Below are positions 1 through 9,708 of a stretch of 60,358 bases of DNA, in pieces. The stretch's first letter is position 1. Every line of letters starts with the position of its first letter. The notes beneath the pieces are model-generated. The model was not told where the DNA came from, did not search any database, and saw only the letters and a list, made by a program, of their open reading frames with translations. The position numbers were made by a program, and so were the translations under genes. The DNA comes from Mycobacterium sp. UM_WGJ (GTDB lineage Bacteria; Actinomycetota; Actinomycetes; Mycobacteriales; Mycobacteriaceae): positions 1 to 60,358 of the forward strand of contig NZ_AUWR01000023.1 in assembly GCF_000455125.1 (NCBI RefSeq), written 5' to 3'.

Positions 1-1113
1 AACCACAACATCATGGTCGTCCTCGACATGCACCAAGACCTCTACAGCGAGGCGTTCGGCGGCGAGGGCGCCCCCGACTGGGCCAACATCACCGGCGGCC
101 TTCCTCATATCGGCGTGGGCTTCCCGGGCACCTACCCGGTGAGCCCGGCACAGAACTACGCCTGGGACGCGTTCTGGGCCAACGAGAAGACGCCGGACGG
201 CATCGGGTTGCAGAACCACTACGGCATCATGTGGCAGGCCGTCGCCAACTACTTCAAGGGCAACGAGAACGTCGCCGGCTACGAGATCATGAACGAGCCG
301 TGGGCGGGCTCACAGGCCCTGGGCAGCATCTTGGGCAACCCGTACTTCGACGCCCAGCAGCTGACCCCGTTCTACGACCAGATAACTGCGGCCATCCGCT
401 CGGTCGACCCGAACAAGACAGTGTTCTACGAGCCCAACACGCTGTTCGGCAGCCTGCCGGTGCCCACCCACATGGGCGCAGTCGAAGACGAGAACTCGGT
501 GTTCTCCTTCCACCACTACTGCGTCACGACCTCCCTGATTCCTGGCTCCAGCTTCGGTTGCGACTGGAACGCCGACATCGTCTTCGGCTACGCCAACGAC
601 TACATGGAGCAGAACAACGTCCCGGGTTGGCTGAGCGAGTTCGGTGCCACCAACAACCTTGGGACCATCGATGCCAGCCTGGTGGCCTCCAACCAGAATC
701 TGGTCGGTTGGGCGGCGTGGGCCTACACCGGCAAGGACATCACCAGCGCGTCGCCGGAAGACCAGGCGCTGATCTACGACACGAACCTGCCGCCGACCGG
801 CGACAACGTCAACTGGGGCAAGCTCGACCTCCTGGCTCAGCCCTACCCCCAGGCGATCTCGGGCACCCCGACCGGCATCTCCTTCAACAATGGCGAGTTC
901 AACTTCAGCTACACCACCGACCGCGCCGACGGCTCAGGCATGTTCGGCGCAGGTGCGGAAACCACCATCGCCGTGCCCGCCAACCACTTCCCCAACGGCT
1001 ACATGGTGGAGGTCACCGGCGGAACCGTCACCTCGGCACCCAATGCCCCACTGCTGACCATCGGATCCGACGGCGACGCCTCCACCATCAGCGTCAAGGT
1101 GATCCGGATCTAG
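1..1113 (+). CDS. Glycoside hydrolase family 5, endoglycoceramidase-like (5' truncated by the window edge)
   Basis: The frame is open from base 1, so the N-terminus lies outside the window; the first visible Met is at base 13. The DMHQDLYS strand motif is typical of GH5 endoglycoceramidase-like enzymes. From the visible Met, the acid/base Glu is residue 95 in YEIMNEPW and the nucleophile Glu is about residue 209 in GWLSEFGATNN. A C-terminal beta-rich segment (about 280-366) resembles the GH5 C-terminal domain. The family cleaves beta-glucosidic links of glycolipids or glucans and is usually secreted, but the signal peptide cannot be seen here. The stop overlaps the convergent FAH gene by 4 bases. 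The GH5 fold is clear; the substrate is inferred. Confidence 0.85.
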   Translation, partial: NHNIMVVLDMHQDLYSEAFGGEGAPDWANITGGLPHIGVGFPGTYPVSPAQNYAWDAFWANEKTPDGIGLQNHYGIMWQAVANYFKGNENVAGYEIMNEPWAGSQALGSILGNPYFDAQQLTPFYDQITAAIRSVDPNKTVFYEPNTLFGSLPVPTHMGAVEDENSVFSFHHYCVTTSLIPGSSFGCDWNADIVFGYANDYMEQNNVPGWLSEFGATNNLGTIDASLVASNQNLVGWAAWAYTGKDITSASPEDQALIYDTNLPPTGDNVNWGKLDLLAQPYPQAISGTPTGISFNNGEFNFSYTTDRADGSGMFGAGAETTIAVPANHFPNGYMVEVTGGTVTSAPNAPLLTIGSDGDASTISVKVIRI

Positions 1114-2069
1114 CTGATCTGGGGCCGCGGGCGCTCCGCCAGCGGTATCGGCGGAGCGCTGGCGCGCACCGTCTGGCGCACCTCCCCGAGGCCCTGTACC
1201 TGCAGGGTCACCACGTCGCCGTCACTCAGCCAACCCGGAAAGGGTTGCGGCAGCGCCGGATCGAGATGCTCAAGCAGGGTGCAGGTCGGAACGGTGCCGG
1301 ATCCGAAGACGTCGCCCGGTTGCAATGGCACGCCGCGCGAGGCGTAACTGATGATCTCGCCGAAGCTCCAGTCCATGGCCCCGGTCGACCCGAGGCCCAC
1401 GATCACGTCGTTGACGATCGCGGTGGTGTGCAGGCTGAGCCTGCCGTTGCGGCGGTAGGGCTCCAGCTCGTCGGGGGTGACCAGGTAGGGCCCCAGGGTG
1501 ACCCCGCTGTCCTTGCCCTTGGCCTGCCCGATCGCCAGCACGCCCTCCTGAGCCTGCAGGTCTCGCGCCGACCAGTCGTTGAAGATCGTGTAGCCGATAA
1601 TGGCTCGCTCGGCTTGATCCACTGACAGGTTCGCGCCGGAAGTGCCGATGATCGCGGCGACCTCCAGCTCGAAGTCCTGGCAGACGCTGCCAGGCGCCAT
1701 GGGCGCATCGTCGTAGGGCCCCAGAACCGTTGCTGGGCACGCGAAATAGAACGCCGGAATGCGGTACCAGGTGTCATCGAGGTCGCGGCTCCGACCGGTC
1801 GCGGCCAGGCAGTTGCGCATGTGGTCCAAAAAGCACAGGCTGTCGCGGATCGACGGCGGGCGCGGGATCGGCGCCATCAGCGTCACCTGATCGGCCCGCA
1901 CCGTCGCCGAGGGCGTCTTCAGCACCCGCTCGCCGGCATCCCGCAGACCATCCGGGCCGAGCCGGATCAGCTCCAGCAGCGTCACAGCGGTCGGCATCGC
2001 ATGGATCACCTCGCCGTCCAGCACCCCCGTGCGCTCACCGTCTTCGCCTCGATAGGTCACCCAACGCAT
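1110..2069 (-). CDS. Fumarylacetoacetate hydrolase (FAH) family protein
   Basis: A 319-residue FAH-superfamily protein with an N-terminal cap (about 1-90) and a catalytic domain. The metal-ligand strand FELEVAAIIG, the FNDWSARDLQ segment and KGKDSGVTLGP are all recognisable. Members are Mg2+/Mn2+ enzymes that hydrolyse C-C bonds of acylpyruvates or isomerise and decarboxylate ring-cleavage products. The gene starts 3 bases after the ligD stop, so it probably shares the ligD transcript. The substrate cannot be told from the sequence. Confidence 0.85.
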   Translation of the reverse strand: MRWVTYRGEDGERTGVLDGEVIHAMPTAVTLLELIRLGPDGLRDAGERVLKTPSATVRADQVTLMAPIPRPPSIRDSLCFLDHMRNCLAATGRSRDLDDTWYRIPAFYFACPATVLGPYDDAPMAPGSVCQDFELEVAAIIGTSGANLSVDQAERAIIGYTIFNDWSARDLQAQEGVLAIGQAKGKDSGVTLGPYLVTPDELEPYRRNGRLSLHTTAIVNDVIVGLGSTGAMDWSFGEIISYASRGVPLQPGDVFGSGTVPTCTLLEHLDPALPQPFPGWLSDGDVVTLQVQGLGEVRQTVRASAPPIPLAERPRPQIS

Positions 2070-2072
2070 CGG

Positions 2073-4355
2073 TCAATCCTCACTCACCACCTCATCCGGC
2101 GCCTTGTCGGGCCGCAGACCGCGCCAGCTGGGCTGGCGCAGCCGGCCGTCGGAGGTGCGTTCGCTGTAGCGCACCTCGCCCACCACCGTCGGCTCCACGA
2201 AGGTGACACCTTTGGCATCCGAAGCGGAAAGTGCTGCGTCGAAGGGTGATTCACCGGCATCCCGCGGCACCAGCATCTTCTTCAGGGCGCCCAGCTGGCG
2301 CTCGGTGAAACCCGTGCCGACCCGGCCGACGAAACGCAGACGGCCGGCGTCGGGAACACCCATCAGCAGTGACCCGATCCCCCCGCCACGCGCTCCCTCA
2401 CCAGCCCGCCAGCCGCCGATCACAATCTCCTGAGTCAGCCAGTGCTTGGACTTGACCCACGCCGACGATCTGCGCCCCGGCTGGTAGGTCGAGTCCCACT
2501 TCTTGGCGACCACGCCCTCCCAGCCGAGACTGAGCGACTGTTCCAGCGCCTTGGCCCCGTCGGGATACAGCAGGTCCTGGACCACCAGATCAGTTCCGTG
2601 CGCGAGGGTTTCCAGCAGACGCCGACGGTCCCGGTAGGCCGCCCGCAGCAGCGGCCGGCCGTCGAGATAGAGCAGGTCGAAAGCCCAGAACTGTAACCGG
2701 GCCGCGCGGGCATTGTTCTGCATCGCGGCGAAGCTGGGGACGCCGGCGTCGTCGAGCGCAACCAGCTCGCCGTCCAACACCAGGTGATGTTCGGCCAGGT
2801 CGGCGGCGGGAAACGGCAGCTGCGGATATTCGGCGGTGACGTCGCGGCCGCTGCGGGCACGCAGCCGCAGCCGACCGTGGTCGGCCTCCACCAGCAGCCG
2901 GTAGCCGTCCCATTTGCCTTCGAAGGCCCACTGGCTCGGAGCCAGCCGGGCCACCGAGCCATGGGTGGCCAGCATCGGCGTCAGTTCGGTGAAGGAAAAC
3001 GCCTGCTGATCTTTCATGCGGTGTGCCAGCCACTGATCTCCCCCGGTGCGGATCAGTGCGTATCGCCCGGAGATCCGGCTGCCGGCGAGCACGACGATCA
3101 CCTCCCCTTTGTCGGGCCCGTCTTCGAACTTCTCGGTCACATACGTACCCGAATCCCAGATGCTCACGGTGCCGGCGCCGTACTCCCCCTTGGGGATGGT
3201 GCCTTCGAAGCTGCCGTACTCCAGCGGATGGTCTTCGGTGCGCACCGCGAGATGGTTGACCGACGTCGTCTCCGGAAGGTTCTTGGGCACCGCCCAGCTC
3301 ACCAACACCCCGTCGCGCTCAAGCCGGAAGTCGTAGTGCAGCCGGCGGGCGTGATGCTCCTGGATGACAAAACTGTTTCCCTCGCCCGGCGCCGGTGCCG
3401 CGGCCGGAACGGGTTCGGGCGTCCGGGCGGCGTCACGTTTGGCCCGGTACACGGCAAGGCGATCTTGGCCTTTCAGGGGGCCATCAAGGCCGGCCAACAG
3501 GTCGCCGTCACGGGCGACGCGGTCCAGCACTTCATCGAAGCGCAACTGCCGCAGGTCCGGGTCGTCCAGCTCGGCCCAGGTGCGTGGAGCGGCGACCGTC
3601 GGATGGTCACGGCCGCGCAGCGAATACGGTGCGATGGTGGTCTTGGCCGCGTTGTTCTGACTCCAGTCGAGAAAGACCTTGCCGGTCCGCAGCTTCTTGG
3701 CCATGGTCGCGGTCACCAGCTCGGGCATCGCGGTTTCAAGCTGTTGCGCAACGCGTTTGGCCACCGCGACGGCGCCGGAGCTGCTCACCGGACGCTCCAG
3801 TGCCGCATAGATGTGCAGTCCCTTACTACCGCTGGTGAGCGGAAAGGTCTCCAGGCCCAGATCGCAGATCAGGTCGCGGATGGCCCGCGCCACCTCGGCG
3901 AGCTGACTCATCGACACACCCTCGCCCGGATCGAGATCGAACACCAGCCGCGTCGCCAGTCCGGGCTTGAGCACCTTCCCGCCGTGGGTCCACTCGGCCT
4001 CGAAACGCCACTGCGGTACATGAACTTCCAGCGCGGCCTGCTGGGCGATCCAGGCCAGGCCGTCGAGGTCCTCGATGATCGGATAGGTGGTGACCCCGGA
4101 GCGATGTTGGATGTCGGCGCGGGCCAACCAGCCCGGCGCCGAGGAAGCCAGTTGCTTTTCGAAGAACGACCCCTGCTCGACACCGTTGGGCCAGCGCTTG
4201 CGCGTCGCCGGGCGTCCCGCGATGTGCGGCAGCATCACTTCGGCGATGCGGGTGTAGTAGTCGTAGACCTCGGCCTTGGTGGTGCCCGTGGCGGGATAAA
4301 GCACCTTGTCGGCGTTGGTCAGCTTCACCCGGGTCTGGATGGACTCAGCGACCAT
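2073..4355 (-). CDS. ligD: Multifunctional ATP-dependent DNA ligase LigD (NHEJ)
   Basis: The protein has 760 residues, essentially the length of M. tuberculosis LigD, with domains in the mycobacterial order. The primase-polymerase domain is about residues 1-290 (DLDPGEG metal motif; GSKGLHIY). The 3'-phosphoesterase domain is about 325-450 (HHARRLHYDFRLE; PKGEYGAGTV). The ligase domain is about 460-755, with the adenylated Lys near 481 in EGKWDGYRL. It processes and seals Ku-bound double-strand breaks in non-homologous end joining. It is divergent from ku across 62 bases, so the two may share a promoter region. All visible catalytic motifs are intact. Confidence 0.97.
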   Translation of the reverse strand: MVAESIQTRVKLTNADKVLYPATGTTKAEVYDYYTRIAEVMLPHIAGRPATRKRWPNGVEQGSFFEKQLASSAPGWLARADIQHRSGVTTYPIIEDLDGLAWIAQQAALEVHVPQWRFEAEWTHGGKVLKPGLATRLVFDLDPGEGVSMSQLAEVARAIRDLICDLGLETFPLTSGSKGLHIYAALERPVSSSGAVAVAKRVAQQLETAMPELVTATMAKKLRTGKVFLDWSQNNAAKTTIAPYSLRGRDHPTVAAPRTWAELDDPDLRQLRFDEVLDRVARDGDLLAGLDGPLKGQDRLAVYRAKRDAARTPEPVPAAAPAPGEGNSFVIQEHHARRLHYDFRLERDGVLVSWAVPKNLPETTSVNHLAVRTEDHPLEYGSFEGTIPKGEYGAGTVSIWDSGTYVTEKFEDGPDKGEVIVVLAGSRISGRYALIRTGGDQWLAHRMKDQQAFSFTELTPMLATHGSVARLAPSQWAFEGKWDGYRLLVEADHGRLRLRARSGRDVTAEYPQLPFPAADLAEHHLVLDGELVALDDAGVPSFAAMQNNARAARLQFWAFDLLYLDGRPLLRAAYRDRRRLLETLAHGTDLVVQDLLYPDGAKALEQSLSLGWEGVVAKKWDSTYQPGRRSSAWVKSKHWLTQEIVIGGWRAGEGARGGGIGSLLMGVPDAGRLRFVGRVGTGFTERQLGALKKMLVPRDAGESPFDAALSASDAKGVTFVEPTVVGEVRYSERTSDGRLRQPSWRGLRPDKAPDEVVSED

Positions 4356-4417
4356 GCGACCAACCTACGTCGCGCCAAAGCAGGTTATCGGCACTCTCGC
4401 GTGGGCATACTGGCCTC

Positions 4418-5299
4418 ATGCGTTCCATCTGGAAGGGTTCGATCGCATTCGGTCTGGTCAACGTGCCGGTGAAGGTCTACAGCGCCACCGAAGACCACGA
4501 CATCAAGTTCCGGCAGGTGCACGCCAAGGATCACGGGCGAATCCGCTACCGGCGAGTGTGCGAGGAGTGCGGCGAAGTCGTGGAGTACGGCGACATCGCG
4601 CGGGCCTACGAGTCCGACGACGGCAGGATGGTGGTCATCACCGACGACGACATCGCGAACCTGCCCGAGGAGCGCGACCATGAGATCGCCGTTCTGGAGT
4701 TCGTTCCGTCCGCTGATCTGGACCCGATGCTGTATGACCGCAGCTACTTTCTGGAGCCCGCGTCGAAGTCGATCAAATCCTATGTGCTGCTGGCCAAGAC
4801 GCTGGCAGACACCGACCGGGTGGCGATCGTGCACTTCACACTGCGCAACAAGACCCGGCTGGCCGCGCTACGGGTCAAGGATTTCTCCAAGCGCGACGTG
4901 ATGGTGGTGCATACCCTGCTGTGGCCGGACGAGATCCGCGACCCCGACTTCCCCGCGCTGGACACCAAGGTCGAGATCAAGCCGGCCGAACTCAAGATGG
5001 CCGGTCAAGTAGTGGAATCGATGGCCGACGATTTCGACCCGGACCGTTACCACGACACCTATCAGGAGCAGTTGCACGAGCTGATCGCGGCCAAACTCGA
5101 AGGCGACGAGGCGTTCACCCCCGAGGAGCGTCCCGCCGAACTGGACGCCACCGAGGACGTCTCCGACCTACTGGCCAAGCTGGAGGCCAGCGTGAAGAAG
5201 CGATCGGGGTCCACGAAGTCACCCGCCAAGAAGGCACCCGCTAAGAAGGCACCGGCCAAGAAGGCACCGGCGAAGAAGAGCGCCTCCCGCACGTCGTGA
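4418..5299 (+). CDS. ku: Non-homologous end joining protein Ku
   Basis: A bacterial Ku of 293 residues: the core beta-barrel starts MRSIWKGSIAFGLVNVPVKVY and has the usual VCEECGEVV and RSYFLEP segments. The homodimer rings DNA ends and recruits LigD, encoded divergently next door. After about residue 265 the protein ends in a lysine-rich tail of PAKKA repeats, as in mycobacterial extended Ku proteins, where the tail adds DNA contacts. The ATG start matches the family N-terminus. Confidence 0.97.
   Translation: MRSIWKGSIAFGLVNVPVKVYSATEDHDIKFRQVHAKDHGRIRYRRVCEECGEVVEYGDIARAYESDDGRMVVITDDDIANLPEERDHEIAVLEFVPSADLDPMLYDRSYFLEPASKSIKSYVLLAKTLADTDRVAIVHFTLRNKTRLAALRVKDFSKRDVMVVHTLLWPDEIRDPDFPALDTKVEIKPAELKMAGQVVESMADDFDPDRYHDTYQEQLHELIAAKLEGDEAFTPEERPAELDATEDVSDLLAKLEASVKKRSGSTKSPAKKAPAKKAPAKKAPAKKSASRTS
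5222..5278 (+). repeat. 15-bp tandem repeat encoding the PAKKA tail of Ku
   Basis: About four copies of a 15-base unit encode (P)AKKA in frame at the end of ku. The low-complexity basic tail can change in copy number by slippage without a frameshift. Confidence 0.8.
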
Positions 5300-5342
5300 T
5301 CTGGCGCGGCCAACGCCGTCACACGTGCCCCAAACACTGAAT

Positions 5343-5356
5343 TAGAACGTGTTTCA
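5343..5356 (+). promoter_or_regulatory. KstR-like operator upstream of the SDR gene
   Basis: The sequence TAGAACGTGTTTCA fits the mycobacterial KstR consensus TnnAACnnGTTnnA at every fixed position. It lies 45-58 bases before the GTG of the downstream SDR. KstR represses cholesterol/lipid catabolism genes. The match is seen; binding is inferred. Confidence 0.5.
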
Positions 5357-5400
5357 AAAAAGGGGTTCAGCTGGTGGTCGATCCTTGTTAGCGTGGCGAA

Positions 5401-6192
5401 GTGATCCTCGACAAATTCCGAATCGATAATCAAACCGCTGTAGTTACCGGAGCTGGGCGGGGCCTGGGCGCCGCCATTGCCGTCGCGTTCGCCGAGGCCG
5501 GTGCCGACGTGGTGATCGCCTCACGTACCGAATCTGAACTAGAGGCCGTCGCTGAACAGGTCAGAGCGGCGGGTCGTCGTGCCCACGTCGTCGTCGCCGA
5601 TCTCGCCCATCCCGAGCAGACGGCGAAGCTGGCCGCCGAAGCGGTCGAGGCGTTCGGCAGGCTCGACATCGTGGTCAACAACGTCGGCGGAACGATGCCC
5701 AACACCTTGCTGACCACGTCGACCAAGGACCTCAAGGACGCGTTCACGTTCAACGTGGCGACGGCGCACGCACTGACCATCGCCGCGGTGCCACTGATGC
5801 TGGAGCACTCCGGTGGCGGCTCGTTCATCAACATCACCTCCACCATGGGGCGGGTGCCCGGGCGGGGCTTCGCCGCCTACGGCACGGCCAAGGCCGCCTT
5901 GGCCCACTACACCCGGCTGGCCGCGCTCGACCTGTGCCCCAAGATCCGGGTCAACGGTATCGCCCCGGGATCGATCATGACGTCGGCGCTGAACGTGGTG
6001 GCTTCCAACGACGAGCTGCGCACCCCGATGGAGAAGGCCACGCCGCTGCGTCGACTCGGTGACCCCGAGGAGATCGCGGCGGCCGCCCTGTATCTGGCCT
6101 CCCCGGCCGGCGCCTACCTGACCGGCAAGGTGCTCGAAGTCGATGGCGGCATCACATTCCCGAACCTTGACCTGCCCGTCCCGGACCTGTGA
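5401..6192 (+). CDS. SDR family oxidoreductase (Rv0927c-like)
   Basis: A 263-residue classical short-chain dehydrogenase. The NAD(P) loop is [12 protein letters not shown] near residue 17, with NNVGG in the middle and the catalytic YGTAKAAL (YxxxK) near 160. The GTG start is the first in frame and gives [10 protein letters not shown]. From memory it closely resembles M. tuberculosis Rv0927c, which likewise sits near a reductase-like gene and mntH. A KstR-like site upstream hints at sterol or fatty acid metabolism. The exact substrate is unknown. Confidence 0.88.
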   Translation: MILDKFRIDNQTAVVTGAGRGLGAAIAVAFAEAGADVVIASRTESELEAVAEQVRAAGRRAHVVVADLAHPEQTAKLAAEAVEAFGRLDIVVNNVGGTMPNTLLTTSTKDLKDAFTFNVATAHALTIAAVPLMLEHSGGGSFINITSTMGRVPGRGFAAYGTAKAALAHYTRLAALDLCPKIRVNGIAPGSIMTSALNVVASNDELRTPMEKATPLRRLGDPEEIAAAALYLASPAGAYLTGKVLEVDGGITFPNLDLPVPDL

Positions 6193-6259
6193 GGAACTGC
6201 TGACCTATGACTAACGCAACGACGATGCAGAGCGAAGCGATGAGGAGGAGTGGCGAACG

Positions 6260-7336
6260 ATGACACTGCGTGTTGCCCAGATCGGCACCGGCAACGTCGG
6301 TGTCCACGCATTGAAAGCGCTGATCACCAACCGCGAGTTCGAACTGACCGGGGTGTGGGTGTCCTCGGACGCCAAGGCCGGCAAGGACGCCGCAGAGCTG
6401 GCCGGAGTAGACACGCCGACCGGCGTGACCGCGACGACTGACCTGCAGCAGGTGCTCGACACCAAGCCCGACTGCGTGGTCTACACCGCGCTGGCCGACA
6501 ATCGGCTCGTCGAGGCGCTGGAGGACTTCAAGCGCATCCTGGCAGCCGGTATCAATGTGGTCGGCAGCAGCGCGGTGTTCCTGCAATATCCGTGGAACGT
6601 CATCCCCGCCGAGATGCTGACCCCGATCGAGGACGCCGCCAAGGCCGGCAACGCCAGCTTGTTCATCAATGGCATCGACCCGGGCTTTGCCAACGACCTG
6701 CTGCCGCTCGCGCTGGCCGGCACGTGCCAGAGCATTCAGCAGATCCGCTGCATGGAGATCGTCGACTACGCCACCTACGACAGCGCCGCCGTCATGTTCG
6801 ACGTGATGGGCTTCGGTAAGTCGATGGACGAGACCCCGATGCTGCTGCAACCGGGTGTGCTCAGCTTGGCGTGGGGTTCGGTGGTGCGCCAGCTCGCAGC
6901 CGGCCTGGGCCTGGAACTCGACTCGGTGGAGCAGTCCCACATCCGGGTGCCCGCGCCCGAGGACTTCTCGATCTCTTCCGGTGACATCGCCGAGGGCACG
7001 GCCGCCGCGTTGCGGTTCGAGGTGCGCGGCATGGTGGACGGCAAGGCCGCGGTGGTTCTTGAGCACGTCACCCGGCTGCGCGAGGACCTGTGTCCGGAGT
7101 GGCCGCAGCCGGCCCAGCCGGGCGGGTCCTACCGCGTCGAGGTCACCGGTGAGCCGTCGTATGCGCTGGACCTGTGCCTGTCCAGCCCCAATGGCGACCA
7201 CAACCACGCCGGCCTGGTGGCCACCGCGATGCGGGTGGTCAACGCCGTTCCGGCGGTGGTTGCGGCCGAGCCGGGCATTCGGACCACGCTGGACCTGCCG
7301 CTGATCACCGGGCGTGGTCTGTACCAGGCCGGCTGA
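6260..7336 (+). CDS. Dihydrodipicolinate reductase-like NAD(P)-dependent oxidoreductase (Rv0926c-like)
   Basis: A 358-residue protein with an N-terminal Rossmann nucleotide loop (VAQIGTGNVGVHALK) and a long C-terminal catalytic region, as in the mycobacterial 'dihydrodipicolinate reductase N-terminal domain' family. True DapB proteins are about 100 residues shorter, so a lysine-pathway role is unlikely. It follows the SDR by 67 bases in the same direction and a GGAGGAG-type ribosome site lies upstream, so the two probably form one transcript. The reaction is unknown. Confidence 0.8.
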   Translation: MTLRVAQIGTGNVGVHALKALITNREFELTGVWVSSDAKAGKDAAELAGVDTPTGVTATTDLQQVLDTKPDCVVYTALADNRLVEALEDFKRILAAGINVVGSSAVFLQYPWNVIPAEMLTPIEDAAKAGNASLFINGIDPGFANDLLPLALAGTCQSIQQIRCMEIVDYATYDSAAVMFDVMGFGKSMDETPMLLQPGVLSLAWGSVVRQLAAGLGLELDSVEQSHIRVPAPEDFSISSGDIAEGTAAALRFEVRGMVDGKAAVVLEHVTRLREDLCPEWPQPAQPGGSYRVEVTGEPSYALDLCLSSPNGDHNHAGLVATAMRVVNAVPAVVAAEPGIRTTLDLPLITGRGLYQAG

Positions 7337-7424
7337 TCCACCGCGACGTCGTGACCACCCCCGGGCGGTGAGATTCCGGCTACCCTGACTTTCCTGTTCA
7401 TGAATCCGGATCGAAAGGGTGCCG

Positions 7425-8648
7425 GTGGCCCAGGACGCCACGGCGGGGCTGAAGCCGGGCTGGGCGTTGCTCGGCCCGGCTTTCGTCGCCGCCATCGCCT
7501 ACGTCGACCCGGGTAACGTCGCCGCCAACGTCAGCGCGGGAGCCAAATTCGGCTTCCTGCTGGTCTGGGTCATCGTCACGGCCAACGTCATGGCCGGGTT
7601 GGTGCAGTACCTGTCGGCCAAGCTCGGTTTGGTGACCGGGCGCTCACTGCCGGAGGTGATCGGCGCCCACAGCCGCAAACCGGCCCGGATCGCTTACTGG
7701 CTACAGGCGGAATTGGTCGCGATGGCAACCGATCTCGCCGAGGTGGTGGGCGGAGCGATTGCGCTGAACCTGATTTTCGGGTTGCCGCTGCTGCTCGGCG
7801 GCCTGATCACCGGCGCCGTGTCGATGGCCCTGCTGGCGGTGGGCGACCGGCGCGGTCCGCGGATCTTCGAGCAGGTGACCAGCGGACTGCTGCTCATCAT
7901 CGCCATCGGATTCCTGGCCAGCCTGGTAGTCGCCCCGCCGCCACCGGCCGACGTCGTCGCCGGCCTGCTGCCCCGCTTCGACGGCACCGAAAGCGTGCTG
8001 CTGGCCACCGCGATCCTCGGCGCAACCGTCATGCCGCATGCGGTGTACCTGCACTCCGGGCTGGCCCGGGACCGGCATGGCCGGCCCGAGCCTGGTCCGG
8101 CACGACGGCGACTGCTGCGGGTGACCCGCTGGGATGTCGGCCTTGCGATGCTGGTAGCCGGGACGTTGAACCTGGCCATGCTGGTGGTGGCTGCCAATAG
8201 TCTGCGCGGCGTGGACCACGCCGATTCCATCGAAGGAGCGCACGCCGCGGTCGGCCACACCCTGGGCCCCACGGTCGCACTGCTGTTCGCTATCGGCCTC
8301 TTGGCCTCGGGATTGGCGTCGACGTCGGTGGGAGCCTATGCCGGCGCGATGATCATGCAGGGCCTGTTGCGGGTTTCGGTTCCGCTGCTCTGGCGCCGGC
8401 TGATCACGCTGGGCCCGGCGCTGGCCATCCTGGCTTGGGGGATCGAGCCCACGCGGGCACTGGTGATCTCGCAGGTGGTGTTGTCCTTCGGCATCCCGTT
8501 CGCGCTGGTACCGCTGATCCGGGTGACCGGCGACCGGTCAGTGATGGGTGCCGATGCCAACAGGCCGCTGACTGCGGCCCTCGGCTGGGTGATCACCGTG
8601 GTGATCGGGTCACTCAATATGGCGCTGATCTACCTGACGTTGCGCTGA
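7425..8648 (+). CDS. mntH: Nramp family divalent metal (Mn2+/Fe2+) transporter MntH
   Basis: A proton-coupled metal importer of the Nramp family with about 10-11 membrane helices. The two hallmark unwound helices are present: DPGN in AYVDPGNVAANV, and MPH in GATVMPHAVYLHS. A GTG at 7419 also opens this frame, but the AAAGG ribosome site (7414-7418) touches it; the next GTG at 7425 has proper spacing and gives 407 residues. It corresponds to Rv0924c and follows the Rv0927c/Rv0926c-like pair, conserving that synteny. No metal-responsive site was recognised in the 82-base gap before it. Confidence 0.93.
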   Translation: MAQDATAGLKPGWALLGPAFVAAIAYVDPGNVAANVSAGAKFGFLLVWVIVTANVMAGLVQYLSAKLGLVTGRSLPEVIGAHSRKPARIAYWLQAELVAMATDLAEVVGGAIALNLIFGLPLLLGGLITGAVSMALLAVGDRRGPRIFEQVTSGLLLIIAIGFLASLVVAPPPPADVVAGLLPRFDGTESVLLATAILGATVMPHAVYLHSGLARDRHGRPEPGPARRRLLRVTRWDVGLAMLVAGTLNLAMLVVAANSLRGVDHADSIEGAHAAVGHTLGPTVALLFAIGLLASGLASTSVGAYAGAMIMQGLLRVSVPLLWRRLITLGPALAILAWGIEPTRALVISQVVLSFGIPFALVPLIRVTGDRSVMGADANRPLTAALGWVITVVIGSLNMALIYLTLR

Positions 8649-8695
8649 TCGACGGTTCGGCCGCGGGCGGGAACCATCGGCCGGTTCGTCGCGTT

Positions 8696-8710
8696 TATTA
8701 AGTGCACTAA
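8696..8710 (+). promoter_or_regulatory. Possible operator palindrome upstream of the methyltransferase
   Basis: The self-complementary core AGTGCACT (8701-8708) has A/T-rich, near-symmetric flanks in an otherwise G+C-rich 113-base gap, 53 bases before the ATG. It has the form of a small repressor site. No regulator can be assigned. Confidence 0.25.
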
Positions 8711-8761
8711 CTAGTCGCTGGGCTGAGCAAATCGCCCTGGCCATCACTTCAAGGAGCGCTC

Positions 8762-9694
8762 ATGGCACGCACCGACAACGACACCTGGGACCTCGCCACC
8801 AGCGTGGGAGCGACCGCGACCATGGTCGCCGCCGCCCGCGCGATCGCCACCAAGGCCGACAATCCCCTGATCGACGACCGCTTCGCCGAGCCGCTGGTCC
8901 GAGCTGTCGGCGTCGACTTCTTGACCAAGTGGGCAGCCGGCGAGCTGGCGGGCACCGATCTCGACGACCACGAGTCCGGCTGGAAGCTCGGCCAGATGCC
9001 CGATGCGATGGCCGTCCGCACCCGCTTCTTCGACGCGTTCTTCGCCGACGCCACCCAGGCCGGGATCCGCCAGGCCGTGATCTTGGCATCGGGCCTGGAT
9101 GCGCGGGCCTACCGACTGACATGGCCCGCCCGCATGACGATCTTCGAGATCGACCAGCCCGCGGTGCTGGCATTCAAGACCGCGACGCTGGCCGAGCTGG
9201 GCGCCGAGCCGACCGCCGATCGCCGCGGCGTGGCCGTCGATCTGCGCGATGACTGGCCTGCCGCCTTGAGCGAAGCGGGGTTCGACCGCACCCAGCCCAC
9301 CGCGTGGATCGCTGAGGGACTGCTCGGCTATCTCCCGCCGGAGGCGCAGGACCGGTTGCTGGACAACATCACCGCACTGAGCGCCGACGGCAGCCGACTG
9401 GCCACCGAGGCCATTCCCAACATTTCGGCGGCCCAGCATGAGCAGGCCAGGGAAATGATGCGCAGTGCCACCGAGAAGTGGCGGGCGCACGGCTTCGACC
9501 TGGAGTTCTCCGAGCTCGGATACGACGGTGAGCGCAACGACGTGGCCGACTACCTGGACTCCTTGGACTGGACCTCGACCGGCCAGTCCATGACCGAGCT
9601 GTTGACGCAGCACGACCGTCCGACACCCGCGCGGGGCGCCGACTCGGTGTCGATGGCCGACACGACCTACTACACCTCGATCAAGCGGGGCTAG
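8762..9694 (+). CDS. Class I SAM-dependent methyltransferase (UPF0677/TIGR00027 family)
   Basis: A 310-residue member of the mycobacterial leucine-carboxyl-methyltransferase-like family. It opens with the characteristic [18 protein letters not shown] segment, followed by the SAM-binding loop [13 protein letters not shown] (about residue 88) and the acidic strand IFEIDQP. Mycobacteria carry many paralogues, mostly of unknown substrate. AAGGAG lies just before the ATG. Confidence 0.92.
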   Translation: MARTDNDTWDLATSVGATATMVAAARAIATKADNPLIDDRFAEPLVRAVGVDFLTKWAAGELAGTDLDDHESGWKLGQMPDAMAVRTRFFDAFFADATQAGIRQAVILASGLDARAYRLTWPARMTIFEIDQPAVLAFKTATLAELGAEPTADRRGVAVDLRDDWPAALSEAGFDRTQPTAWIAEGLLGYLPPEAQDRLLDNITALSADGSRLATEAIPNISAAQHEQAREMMRSATEKWRAHGFDLEFSELGYDGERNDVADYLDSLDWTSTGQSMTELLTQHDRPTPARGADSVSMADTTYYTSIKRG

Positions 9695-9708
9695 CAGGCC
9701 GAGCCGGA

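Noticed and set aside
7354-7372. Hairpin-like CACC...GGTG before mntH as a metal riboswitch
   Set aside because: Short, with a mismatch, and too little leader for a known manganese riboswitch.
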